From: Hypomesus transpacificus
Lineage: Eukaryota > Chordata > Actinopteri > Osmeriformes > Osmeridae
DNA length: 64,000 nt
Direction of reading: 5' to 3'
Assembly: GCF_021917145.1 (NCBI RefSeq)
Contig: NC_061082.1
Span: 18,904,413-18,968,412 of the forward strand
The notes below the pieces were generated by a model. It searched no databases. It saw only the letters and a program-made list of their open reading frames with translations, and was not told the origin of the DNA. The translations under genes and the position numbers were made by a program. Positions 46,543 through 60,600 of the stretch are shown one piece after another (positions within the stretch are counted from its first letter, which is position 1; each line of letters begins with the position of its first letter).

Positions 46543-49500
46543 ATGGCCTCAATGGATTACCCCGACACCAGTCACCAGGCAAACCTGTCCTTTGGGGGGG
46601 GGGCGAGCCCCCCATCTCCAACACCTCCAACTTCGATGTCGATCGACAAACTTTTCCCAGCCCTCCTGGAGTGTTTTGGGATTATATTGTGTGGATACAT
46701 TGCTGGAAGAACAAACATCATCACCTCCACACAAGCCAAGGGATTAGGGAACTTTGTGTCCAAGTTTGCCTTACCAGCATTGCTGTTCAAGAACATGGTC
46801 CTGTTGGACTTTGGTAATGTGATCTGGCCCTTTCTCTGGAGCATCCTCATCGCCAAAGTGTCTGTGTTCTTCATTGTGTGTTTGCTCACCTTGCTTGTTG
46901 CCAGTCCTGACAGTCGTTTTAGCAAAGCGGGTCTCTTCTCCATATTTGCTACCCAAAGCAATGACTTTGCTTTGGGATACCCTATCGGTAAGTGTCATAC
47001 TGTCTGTTTGGCAATGAAAGTGTACAGTTGTGTGTCTCCATCTTGAAACATAAGTCACATGTTACCTGTCGAGTAGTTCGTTCAAAAGCGCTAAAGGCAT
47101 GTGAAGAGGCAGTTATTTTTCTTGAGAAGTTCGAACAAGAACTAAGTGAAACGTGTCAAAGCAAGTCAGACGGCTGAGTGGTTAGGTAATCGGGCTAGTA
47201 ATCAGAAGGTCGCCTGTTCGATTCCCGGCCGTGCCAAATGACGTTGTGTCCTTGGGCAAGGCACTTCACCCTACTTGCCTCGGGGTCTGTACTTACTGTA
47301 AGTCGCTCTGGATAAGAGCGTCTGCTAAATCTAAGTGGAACAGGTGTGCCCACAGTGAACAATGTGCTCTGGACCTGTTCTAAAAAAACAAAATAAAAAT
47401 AACCTACCCCTATCCTCTTTCAACAGTGGAGGCGTTGTACGGGAATACCTACCCAGAGTACCTCCAGTACATCTACCTGGTGGCCCCCGTGTCCCTCGTG
47501 CTTCTGAACCCCGTCGGCTTTGCCTTTTGTGAGGTCCAGAAGTGGCGCGAGCAGAGAGCCCAGCAGCAGACCAAGCTCCGGGTCGTGGGGGTGGTCCTCC
47601 TACAGGTTCTGAAGAACCCCATCGTGTTCATGGTGGCCGTCGGCCTCGTGGCCCACTTCGCCCTGTGCCAAAGGATTCCTGCCTTCATGGAGGAGTTTGT
47701 GGACGGCCTGGCCAACTCTTTCGGGGGCGCTGCCCTCTTCTACCTGGGCCTCTCCATGGTGGGCCAGCTAGGGAAGATGACCCGGTCCACAGTTGTGGCT
47801 CTGATTCTGCTCATCACTGCAAAGCTGTGAGTCAATCTAGTTTCCCATCTAGCATTGTTAAAAACACACCTTCCCTCACTCCAGAAGTTACTAATCTAGA
47901 TTCCGGAACCATCCCCTCGTTCAATATTTAATAGTCTGTGTTGCGGTTGTATGTTAGTCTTCAGCCTACGCTGGGAAGCCTCACAGCTTGTGTTGTGAAC
48001 ATACAGTGATAACATGTTGTCTGTGTTACAAAGCTGCTGTTAATTGTAGGCTTTCACAAGTTCCCAGCAAAGGTATTACTATGCAGGTCTCAGCCTGAGG
48101 GAACAGTGCCAACAGCATGTTTTTGTTCCCGCAGTGTGTGAAGGGTGACTCAATCCTGTTACAAAGGCACCAAGGGAGTTAGGGAAGAGTTAGTTCTGTA
48201 CTGGAAATATTCCCAGGAATGCAGCAGTCTATATCCCCTTACAGCTTTTTAAAATTATTTAAACATTCATTAGACATTCATTTTTGTAAACGTGTTAAAA
48301 AAATGTAAAAGTTGCCGTACATTTGTATTAGAGAGGTACAGTATCAATCGAATGATAGCACTGTTTTCTCACGGTAGAACACGTAAATGCTCACTGAGGT
48401 AAAACTCCCTTTCTCTGCTGTAGGTTGCTGATGCCGTTGATCTGCAGGGAGCTGGTGGAGCTGTTGGACACAGGCCCCACCAGCTCCCTCAACCGCTCCA
48501 GCCTGTCCAACTACGCCTTCCTGTACGGAGTGTTCCCCACCGCCCCCAGCGTGGCCATCTACGCCGCTCACTACGGCATGGAGCTGGATGTGGTGAGGCC
48601 CCTGTCTCCTGGCCCACAGGCCCCTGTCTCCTGGCCCACGGGCCCCTGTCTCCTGGCCCACGGGCCCCTGTCTCCTGGCCCACGGGCTCCTGGCCCACGG
48701 GCTCCTGGCCCACGGGCCCCTGTCTCCTGGCCCACAGGCCCCTGTCTCCTGGTAGGCCCACAGTATCAACACAGAGCCACCCGTGTCATCACATCAGCAA
48801 CAACACCATCTTCTGTTGTTTTCCCACCCGATAGGTTACCTCCGGGATGGTGCTAAGCACGTTCCTCTCGGCTCCGATCATGTACGTGTCGGCCTGGCTG
48901 CTGGCGATCCCCTCCATGGATCCCAAGCCTCTGATGGACTCACTGCAGAGTGTCAGCTTCAACATCAGCATTGTCAGCTTAGTGGCCCTGGTGAGTGAAT
49001 CAGAGCTTCTGTCATTAACTGTAATCTCTTTCAGAGCTGGGTCTATGCAGGATATCCTGTCTTTACAGAAATAGCCTTAAATCTTATTAAATGATAACCT
49101 GTGACTAAGGCACTAGTGGTTTCTTATTATTCTTTGTCTTGTGAAACGGTTCGGTGTTCATGTCTGGACAATTCTCAGTCATTATTTGTCTAACCAAATC
49201 AACGAAAACGAAAACAAAGGGAAGTTAAATGTCAATAGATGTTTATGTCTTGGACAACCCAAGACTCTGCCTCCTATGAAGCAGTCTCATTGTCTGTTCC
49301 TTATCGGCACAACTGAAATGTGAACGGTTTCAATTGCTTGTGTGGATAAGCTGTAGACATGACGACTCCTCAGAGAATGAGGAACCATTCTCAGTAAAAG
49401 GATGTACCACAGAAACCAACTGTGTTTCGTCTCTAATTTCTGTTCCGGGTCTCGAGGAGTTATTTTAGGCGCAGCATCTATTTCCTGTAAGTCACATTTG

Positions 49501-52500
49501 GAGGAGACCTTACCACACGTCATGCTGAGTTTCTCTTCTCCTCTCTCAGGTTTGGACCATAGCTGTTATGTTACTGAGTAAGAAATTCAACAGACTACCT
49601 CACATGTTTACAGTCAACCTTTTCCTCGCACAAGTAAGGTCTTATTTGCACCCCAAACATTGATCAGTCATGACCGATGCCAAATACGGAGAAAGCCATG
49701 CAAGAGATCAAATTCATTTATTCAATGAACATTTTGTCCTCCATTGACATAGTTTTTAGCTAGCATTGGTATGATCCTCTGGAACTTTGTGGTGAGAAAG
49801 GACAGCTTCATTGGGCAGGTGTTGACATTCATTCTTCTGTACGGGTCTCTGTACAGCACCTATGTATGGCCAGGTATGTCCTCAGGTACACTACTACTAC
49901 AACACTTTGATGCTGTGTTTGTGTCTTCGACATCCGCATACTATTAGCCTATACCAGGTTTTTCCGCGTAGTACATAGACTTGACGAGTATATTGTGTGT
50001 TTTAGGGGTGATTGCACTTTCCCTCGTGCTCACGAAGAGAGGCAGGGATCTGAGAGTGAGACCAGGAGTCCTGCTTATCGCAGGCTGGGGGTGAGTCATG
50101 CGCTTTGAATACGTATGACAACGCTATGCAAACGCTATGCAAACCTTGTCCCCCGTGACACGGCGGCCTTGGTCCTTCATCTGTTTGTTTGTTGAAAGGA
50201 CGCTAGGGGAGCCTGTTGTTGAATGTTCCCGCCACCCCCTCCTGTGTTGACCCTGACAGGGCTCCAGCTGTGGTGACCGCTGTGCTGCTCATGGCCGGGG
50301 AGAGGATGCCCGACACCATCGACTCAGCCTTCTTCTACGGCAGATCTCAGGTGAGGGGCCTCGGAGAGAGAGAGGGCCGAGAGAGGATAGATACGTGAGA
50401 GGCCTCGGAGAGAGAGGGCCGAGAGAGGCCTTGGAGAGAGAGGGCCGAGAGAGGATAGATACGTGAGAGGCCTCGGAGAGAGAGGGCCGAGAGAGGCCTT
50501 GGAGAGAGAGGGCCGAGAGAGGATAGATACGTGAGAGGCCTCGGAGAGAGAGGGCCGAGAGAGGCCTTGGAGAGAGAGGGCCGAGAGAGGATAGATACGT
50601 GAGAGGCCTCGGAGAGAGAGGGCCGAGAGAGGCCTTGGAGAGAGAGGGCCGAGAGAGGATAGATACGTGAGAGGCCTCGGAGAGAGAGGGCCGAGAGAGG
50701 CCTTGGAGAGGGAGGGCCGAGAGAGGATAGATACTTTTGTTCAGCCTAAAGCTTGAAAATGTTCAACCGCTCAGCCTGCTTTGTATGGCTTGCATGCTAT
50801 TTTAGTTTGCACCTGCATCTCTCGTGTCAAGTTCCAAGTTTTAGTGCCACCTTGCCACAATTCCGGGTACATTGAATATGCGGACACCTAAACTGTCATT
50901 CAGACTGCACTGTCCCGCCCCTCTGACCCCCTGCTGTGGTTATGCTGTCAGATGATCTGCTCGACGGTGGTTCTGGTGTGCAGCATCGTGCTGGCTGGAG
51001 GCTCTCTGGTAGGTTTGAGTCGGGGGAGCTGGGATGCAGAGTACCAGGTGCTGGAGAGGGTACCTGTGGCCATCAACACCGAGGATCTGAACCAAGAGGA
51101 ACCCCCAGAGATTCAGTTTGAGCCAGAAGTTTTACCGAGATTCACCAACCCAGGTGGGTGTCAAATGTCAGACATGACTCAATGGGGTTCACAGTCATAT
51201 GATGAAATATTAGAGCCGTAAATTTCCATTCTTTTATACCTTCCTGTTTTTTTATTCCTTGTTATCATCCAGAAAACGGAACTGTTCTTTTGTGTCGTCA
51301 GATTGCCACATGTGTGACTGTGTCTCACCCCAGCCCATGCCAGATATGATTATCAGCGCTACCGCGAATGACACAACCGTCGCACTGACAGGTGCAGTAG
51401 TGTGGCGCCATGGAGACACTCCCAATCCTTTGTTTGAACGGACTGAGATTTGGTCATTTTGGTTTGGAGCTCATACACGTTGAGCTGAGAAAAATGTTTT
51501 GTACAATGTTAGAAATGAAACAAATGTAGAATGAAAGTTGTTATCCGGGTATTGATTTCATTTGACCCATGTGTAATCATGTCTACCATCTCGTAACACC
51601 CTCAATTACTGGGAACATGACATTCCATGGCATGAATCATTTACTCTGCCTCACCGCAAGTGTTCATAAAATCTATTTTTACAATTTCAGTTGAAATCTG
51701 ACGGACTGAGATGACCCTAGTTACCTATGACTATATACCCACGACCGCACTCTTTTATAGCTTAGAGGCACGTCTCTGATTTCGTAGGCCTGGACTCAAA
51801 ACGTCCAGATTCTCACCTCTCTGTGTCACTTCCTGTCCTCTGCCGCCCTCTGCAGGTCAGTGTGAGAATCACTGTGAGTCTACAGATTGCCTTCTGGCCC
51901 AGGAGGAGCAGCTTAGACAGGTGGCAGATAAGCAGGTGGCCCGCCACGCTCTCCTGGTCCTGCTCCTCATGGTCTTCATGCTCGCTGTGAGTCCCTCCGT
52001 CCCCCCGAGAGCCCCCCCCCCCTCCCTGTGAGGGCCCGCTCCATATAACGACACCAACAAATGCCGTGCCTTGTGAAGTTAACGCTTAAGCTACCGTAGG
52101 TTTTAATCAGACAGAACTTCTGTTCTCCTCTCTCCTTCTCCCCTCTCCTCCTCTCCTCTCTTCTCTCCTTCTCCTCTCTACCTCTCCTTCTCCCCTCTCC
52201 TTCTCCTCTCTTCCTCTCCTCTCTCCTTCTCCTCTCTACCTCTCCTTCTCCCCTCTCCTTCTCCTCTCTCCTTCTCTCCTCTCTACTTCTCCTTCTCCTC
52301 TCTACTTCTCCTCTCTCCTTTTCCCCTCTTCTTATCCCCCCTCTTTCTCCCCTCTCCTTCTCCTCGTCTCCAGAACCTCTCCAGCTGCCTGTGGTGGCTC
52401 TTCAACCGCGTTCCAGGAAGGCTCTATCTGGAGCTGCAGTTCTTCTGTGCCGTGGTCAACTACGGGCAGGTGCATCTCCCACAATGCAATGGGGTGGGTG

Positions 52501-53639
52501 GAGAAGCTGCTGGATTTGGTTTTGCAGTCAAAGTTACACGTGGCTTGTTGTGTTTTTTCCCCGTAGGGTTTTATTTCCTTTGGGATCTTTGGCCTCGACA
52601 AACATTTGATTATACTACCGTTTAAAAAGAGGTAAGAGACGCTGTTTGGAGAATCTGTGTCGCCAGCACATTTCTGTGTTACTGTGTCTCTGAAATGAGT
52701 GTGTGTGTGTGTGTGGTGCTCAGGATCTCCAGTCTGTGGCATCGGGGAGGACAGGAAGTGGCGACGCAGCCCGAGGATGTGTCCGAGGACATCTCCATGA
52801 CCTGCTCTCAGTTCACCAAGTACCACCAGAAACAGTGTGTCCAGGACATAGTCCAGAAGAAAAGGTGAGGATTCATCCCCATCACCAGAACCTTCCATGA
52901 TGCTCTCGTGTTGTACACCAGCATGCGCTGCTTTGGCTGCGCCATGTTATTGGTTGATCTAGGCTTTCAATGATGTGATTCCCACGTCTGACTGCTATAC
53001 TCATACACTGCCCCAGATACTGACATAGTCCAGTACAACTACGGATATGTTAATACACATTTGGATATGTTAATACACATTTGGATATAATTGCTCCTTC
53101 TTACCCACAGATGTTGTCAAACAAACGTTCTTCTTTAAAGCATGTGCTTGGCTGGTTATTTCTTTGCCTCCCGCATCGTGCTCCGTTCTTCTTTACTGCT
53201 ATTACGTTCGCTTTCCATCTCTTCTTCTCTTTCCTGCTCCTTTGGTTCCCGTTAGCCTTGGCGGCTGTGGAGGGATCTTAATCTACCTTCGGGTCATTGT
53301 GCTACCTTCGGGTCATTGTGACCCGTCGTGTTGAGACAACTTGTATTAGTTAAAGTTGCCGCAACCAGACGATGGTTCACAATGACCCAAAGGCAGCACA
53401 AGGGTTAACCGGCCCGTGGGGGACCCCTTCCTGTGACCCGTAGGTGTGGGCAGAGGACGGTGGCAGACACTTTCCTGGGCAGTGAGCTGGTTGAGTGGCT
53501 GCTGCAGGTGGGCTTGGCGAGTGACCGCGGGGAGGCCGTGCTGTATGGGGCCCGGCTGCAGCAGGGAGGGGTGCTCCAGCACATCACACAGGAGCACCAC
53601 TTCCAGGACGACGGCCTGTATTACCGCTTCATGGCCTAG
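46543..53639 (+). CDS. GPR155: GPR155 (LYCHOS), lysosomal cholesterol-sensing transporter/GPCR hybrid with DEP domain
   Basis: Fifteen coding exons: 46543-46987, 47427-47826, 48424-48592, 48835-48990, 49550-49633, 49753-49873, 50006-50090, 50260-50350, 50952-51153, 51302-51391, 51856-51986, 52374-52469, 52567-52631, 52724-52864 and 53444-53639. They sum to 2,472 bases, 823 residues (human 870), with every phase closing. Residues from about 30 form the PIN-like transporter half (LLECFGIILCGYIAGRTNI, then YPEYLQYIYLVAPVSLVLLN, then NPIVFMV); the GPCR-like helices follow (LSSCLWWLFN, LQFFCAVVNYGQGFISFGIF). A DEP domain ends the protein (GSELVEWLLQVGLASDRGEA to FQDDGLYYRF). In mammals it senses lysosomal cholesterol and acts on GATOR1-mTORC1. 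I chose the MASMDYPDTS start because upstream ATGs hit stops. The N-terminus is proline-rich. Exon 51302-51391 is the least certain, placed by phase and by its Cys-rich similarity to the human loop. Confidence 0.93.
47166..47336 (+). mobile_element. tRNA-derived SINE with L2-type 3' tail (V-SINE-like)
   Basis: The head has a Pol III A box (GGCTGAGTGG) and B box (TGTTCGATTCC) in tRNA spacing. A body (GTGTCCTTGGGCAAGGCACT) follows, then the tail GTAAGTCGCTCTGGATAAGA and GCGTCTGCTAAAT, which is the 3' end shared by fish L2-clade LINEs. Lies sense in GPR155 intron 2. Boxes look intact; the simple 3' repeat is short. Confidence 0.82.
48598..48752. repeat. 22-bp minisatellite in GPR155 intron 4
   Basis: About seven units of CCCCTGTCTCCTGGCCCACG-GG type, two of them shortened to 15 bp. 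It starts within a few bases of the exon 4 donor and fills most of a 242-bp intron. Confidence 0.85.
50351..50734. repeat. 68-bp minisatellite starting at the GPR155 exon 9 donor
   Basis: One 44-bp partial unit (50351-50394) and five 68-bp units starting at 50395, 50463, 50531, 50599 and 50667. Each full unit begins GTGAGAGGCCTCGG, a copy of the true donor GTGAGGGGCCTCGG, so donor-like sites are repeated down the intron. Confidence 0.88.
52119..52373. repeat. CT-rich low-complexity tract in GPR155 intron 12
   Basis: About 250 bp of CTCTCCTTCTCC-type pyrimidine repeat that runs directly into the exon 13 acceptor (CAG at 52371-52373), serving as a greatly extended polypyrimidine tract. Confidence 0.85.
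52701..52715. repeat. (GT)n microsatellite
   Basis: Short GT run just before the GPR155 exon 15 acceptor. Confidence 0.8.
53043..53088. repeat. 20-bp tandem duplication in GPR155 last intron
   Basis: GGATATGTTAATACACATTT twice in a row plus the start of a third unit. Confidence 0.75.
53282..53404. mobile_element. piggyBac-like MITE (copy 2)
   Basis: Flanked on both sides by TTAA (53278-53281 and 53405-53408), the piggyBac target duplication. Ends read CTACCTTCGGGTCATTGTG and, inverted, CCCTTGTGCTGCCTTTGGGT. The left end contains an internal duplication of CTACCTTCGGGTCATTGTG. Same family as 45367-45601 but half the length. Lies 39 bp before the last GPR155 exon. Confidence 0.78.
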
Positions 53640-54480
53640 GGCAGCCAATCAGGACCAGGGTGGGCGGGGCTCTGGATGATGAAGGGACCATCTGCCTACC
53701 TCGCGATACTAACCTCCAGTATTGTGTGTCGTTGTAATATCTCAATATGCAGTCACTGAACTATGCACTTACAACATGAGCGCTGGCTAGTTATGTTGCT
53801 GTGTAATGCTTGAATTGTTTGTTTTTTGTCATGATTAAGTTGTGAAATATGTATACTTTGGCCGTGGAATGTAATTTAGTATTGATACAAAATGTATCAA
53901 TTGATGCTAAAGCTACTGTCATTGAGTTATATCAAGTTCAGTGGAAACAGCCAGATCTCAGGAAATGCTTTGAGGGATGCCGTTTTAGTGTCATAACCAA
54001 TATTATTGGCATGACTACAACATTTGTTATGACATCTAGATTATACATTTTAATATACATTGTTAAACAATTGTATAATATAGAATGGAGTTTATGGTCA
54101 GATTATTCTCACTAATTACAATGGATTTAATACAAAGAACTGCTGAAGTGAAACTTAATTGCAAGGAGATTGAAAACAAATGTGCCACTTTTTTTGCGTA
54201 ACCTTAGGTTATAGATTATGTATTTGTTACATTGTACATGATGGGATGGTGACTATGGAGACAGTGGATCTTAGACATGGCATGTCATTCTATAGAATAT
54301 AATTCTAAGTCATTCTATTTAATGTCCACATCTGATTTGGCTTCATGGAAGCTTGCTTACTGGTTTGCCACATTTTTCATGTTCCATGACTGAACCAGAA
54401 TGTATTAACATTTAAAATGACAAATATTTCCATAATTCCCAACCTCTGATAAAACAATAAATGGATTGGGACGCTTTTTA
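53640..54480 (+). other. GPR155: GPR155 3' UTR
   Basis: AT-rich tail after the TAG stop, ending at a canonical AATAAA at 54456-54461. No repeats recognised. Confidence 0.6.
54456..54461 (+). terminator. Poly(A) signal AATAAA, GPR155
   Basis: Canonical hexamer about 820 bp past the stop and the best candidate before the convergent SCRN3 gene. Confidence 0.6.
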
Positions 54481-54644
54481 ATATTGTTCGTTTTTCTTGT
54501 TTTGTCTCTGATCTGAGTAAAGCATATTATAAACAATCATATACAAACATGGTAACAGCTGTCTGTTATGGTTTCATTATTATTCAGAACATGATACATC
54601 CCTAACATGCTGTGATGAACTAATCCTACACAAATTCTGAAGGT

Positions 54645-54650
54645 TTTATT
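54645..54650 (-). terminator. Poly(A) signal AATAAA, SCRN3
   Basis: Minus-strand AATAAA 71 bp past the SCRN3 stop, implying a very short 3' UTR. It lies only about 190 bp from the GPR155 signal on the other strand. Confidence 0.6.
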
Positions 54651-54720
54651 TTTTCTTTTACTGTGTAATTCAAGGGGTTCTTCAAGTGAGAATCAGCTGG
54701 CACAGACATGCAAACCATGT

Positions 54721-57612
<2,892 letters not shown>

Positions 57613-60600
57613 ATGGGGAAGTCATTTGCCAATTTTATGTGCAAGAAGGATTTCCATCCTGCATCAAAGTCAAATATTAAAAAAGTGAGTGTTTTCAGTT
57701 TTCCTACTAGACTAGCTAAGCTAACGTTAGCAAACAAGACTAGCTAGCCTAGCATACTGTATGTCGATGTTGTCAGATTAATTAAATTGTCTGTTTGAAA
57801 ATCGTTTTTCAAACATTTGTTCATACAGCATCTAACATTATGTATTCTATATGAATAACATACATCGCTTAATATTTAAGTGATGACGTTTAGGGACCGT
57901 TGCTGCATTGTCTGTTTGACCATCTTCAGATATATTACATTGTATTTAATTTCGTGTATTTTCAAACCTCAAACAATTTCCAGGTATGGATAGCGGAACA
58001 AAAATTAACCTTCGACAAGAAAAAGCAGGAAGACCTCATGCAGGCTTACCTCAAGGAACAAGACACATACAACAACAGGTACGATTCGATCCCATCAAAT
58101 CACTGTTATCAAACTATTTCCAGTTGCTTCCCAACATTTCTTATTTGTGTTACAGATATTTGACTGAGAATATTGTGTGTATTTAATGCACGTGATATGC
58201 TTTGAAAATCTTCCTAGATTATTGATGGGTGACGACCGTGTGAAAAATGGTCTCAATTTCATGTATGAGGCTCCGCCGGGGGCGTCGAAAGGTAACTACA
58301 GTGATTTCTGCTGCTGCAGGGCCTCCTATCTGGAACTAAAGTTTAGACTACATGATAGAGCGTCATGTACGACCGAGTCAAACCTGACCTTTCTTGTTTT
58401 TCCTCCCACATCAAATCATCTACTGAAAAGAGGAGACCAAGGAGGTACAGTACAAACATGATCATCTCTATACAAGAAATGGAACTGTATTTGAAAGGCA
58501 GTGCCCTGCCAGCATGCAACATCAATTATCTTTAAATATTATATACTGTAACGTTATATGTTGAAAGGCTGTACCGACTCGTGTACTCCTCCCAAAGCTG
58601 TTTAAGATCAGTTCTTTATTGTGTGTGTGTGTGTGTTTTTTTAAGGATGGGGAGTCTGAGTATAAGTTTGAGTGGCAGAAAGGGGCTCCTCGTGAAAAGT
58701 AAATTCAATTTTTTTCTATATTTAACAGATTTCTACTTTAGCTGTAGCATTTTCTTTAATTCCCACCTTTGTTGCCTCTCTCATTTAGGTATGCAAAAGA
58801 TGACATGAACATCAGAGATCAGCCGTTTGGGATCCAGGTGAGTTTTCTCGACCTTTCTTTGTAAGACGTTTAAACATGTAGATCAGATGCTTACCAAATA
58901 CATTAGTCTCCAGTCAAATCTAAGGGCAGTCGCTGGCTCGTGTTGGCTTTGCTAGACTGATGGCATCTGGGTTATTTAATTCGTTTTCATTTTCAGGTTC
59001 GCAATGTGAGGTGCATCAAGTGTCACAAGTGGGGCCATGTAAACACAGACAGAGAGTGCCCTCTCTTCGGCCTGTCTGGCATCAATGCTAGCTCAGTGGC
59101 CACAGAAGAAGCTGCAGGTTGGTGATTACACAAATGTGTCTATAGTGGATCTCAAATGGGTTATGCTTACACATGACATGGATGCTGTACAGTAAACCAC
59201 ATACGCAGGTCTCGAAATAGGCTTCAAGACACTTTGTTGTCGTGTGTTTGTTTTGAGCCTGGAGGTCCAAAAGGAGTGTGTTGACTGAATACTTTTTAAT
59301 TTAATACATTTTAACAGGCTAAAAAAATCATAATTACTCATCGTTTTAGAAAATCCATTAAACTGAACGGAAGAAAGTCAGGCGATGTTTAACATCGCCA
59401 TTGGCCTTGCGGTATTTGTGGGGTGGTTGGATAGCCCTTGTGTTGCCGCAGCGACTGCTGCCCCCCCTACCTCCCACCCCCCTCCCTCCCACCCCCCCAC
59501 CCCCCTACCTACCCCCCCTACCCCCCCCACCCCCTCCTCTGTCGGGCCCCCAAAACCTCAGCTGATTCCGACTCCGAGCAATCAGGAAGTTGAGTAGTAA
59601 AGTAATGTGTTTACTCTGGGTGAGTCCAGCGCATGGTGTTGATGGTGGAGGGCTGTAATGGCGCCCTTCCTGTGCCAGGAGAAAAATGCAATTATTGTGT
59701 ATTCTGATCCCCCCTCAACTGCTGCTTTGGGGGCGAATGGTATTGTATGATTTTCTCAGCCGGAACACGAGTAGGTTGATTTGGGGTCCCTTTTCTGTTA
59801 ACAAAGCCGCCCCCGAATTCCCCACTGTGGAGGCAGTTGCGGGTAGGAGCAGACATCAATGGGACTTTAAGGCTGTGATTTGTGCTAACAGGTCCGTCAA
59901 TGCACCCCTCGGAGTTAATGGCGGAGATGCGAAACAGTGGGTTTGCCCTGAAAAAATGTGTCCTTGGGAGAAATTCTACTGTTTGTGATCCGTCGCAGGT
60001 AATCGCATGGCGCACTCCCCTTTTTTCTCTCACTCGCACACGCGCGCGCGCGCGCACACACACACACACAAACATATTGCCCCAACCCCCCCCCCTCCCC
60101 CTCCCCCTCCTCCCAAGGAGCAACAATATCCATGGCAGATCCCTGGTCTAAATGTGATTGCTGAAAAGTGGCCAATTATCAGAGTAAACCACACAACCAT
60201 TCCAGTCTGAGCAAGTTTAGTCAAGTGGGAAGATATGATGAAACTAGCATCAAAAAAAGGATCACTGTAGAAAGACCAGATGCAGTGTTATAACGTTTAC
60301 AATCCCCCTAGGAAGCATATCCCTCTGACACATGCTTCCCGTTCAGCTATCCAGGAGGTCTCTCCTGGCAATGTGATGCGTCTGTGTCTCATCCCACAGG
60401 AGTATGTAGCCAGCGAGGAGGACGAGGATCCTGAGGTGGAGTTCCTGAAGTCGTTGACCACCAAGCAGAAACAAAAGCTTCTCAGGTAGGGATAAAGTAT
60501 CATTGGCACAAGTCACATTTATCTGATGTGCTGATTTCCAGATGATACCGTTGAGGACCGGGCAATTCATTCATGGATAATACATGGATAATACATGTTC

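Noticed and set aside
47166-47236. A functional tRNA gene
   Set aside because: It has A and B boxes but a degraded cloverleaf and is continuous with a SINE body and L2 tail.
48344-48772. Open frames over the intron 4 minisatellite
   Set aside because: They translate the 22-bp repeat and part of exon 4; no family similarity.
51281-51301. Acceptor at 51292 for GPR155 exon 11
   Set aside because: It leads to an in-frame stop; the acceptor ending at 51301 keeps the frame through to 51391.
59385-59597. Proline/threonine-rich open frame in CIR1 intron 7
   Set aside because: It is a translated C-rich low-complexity tract with no splice signals that fit the CIR1 frame.
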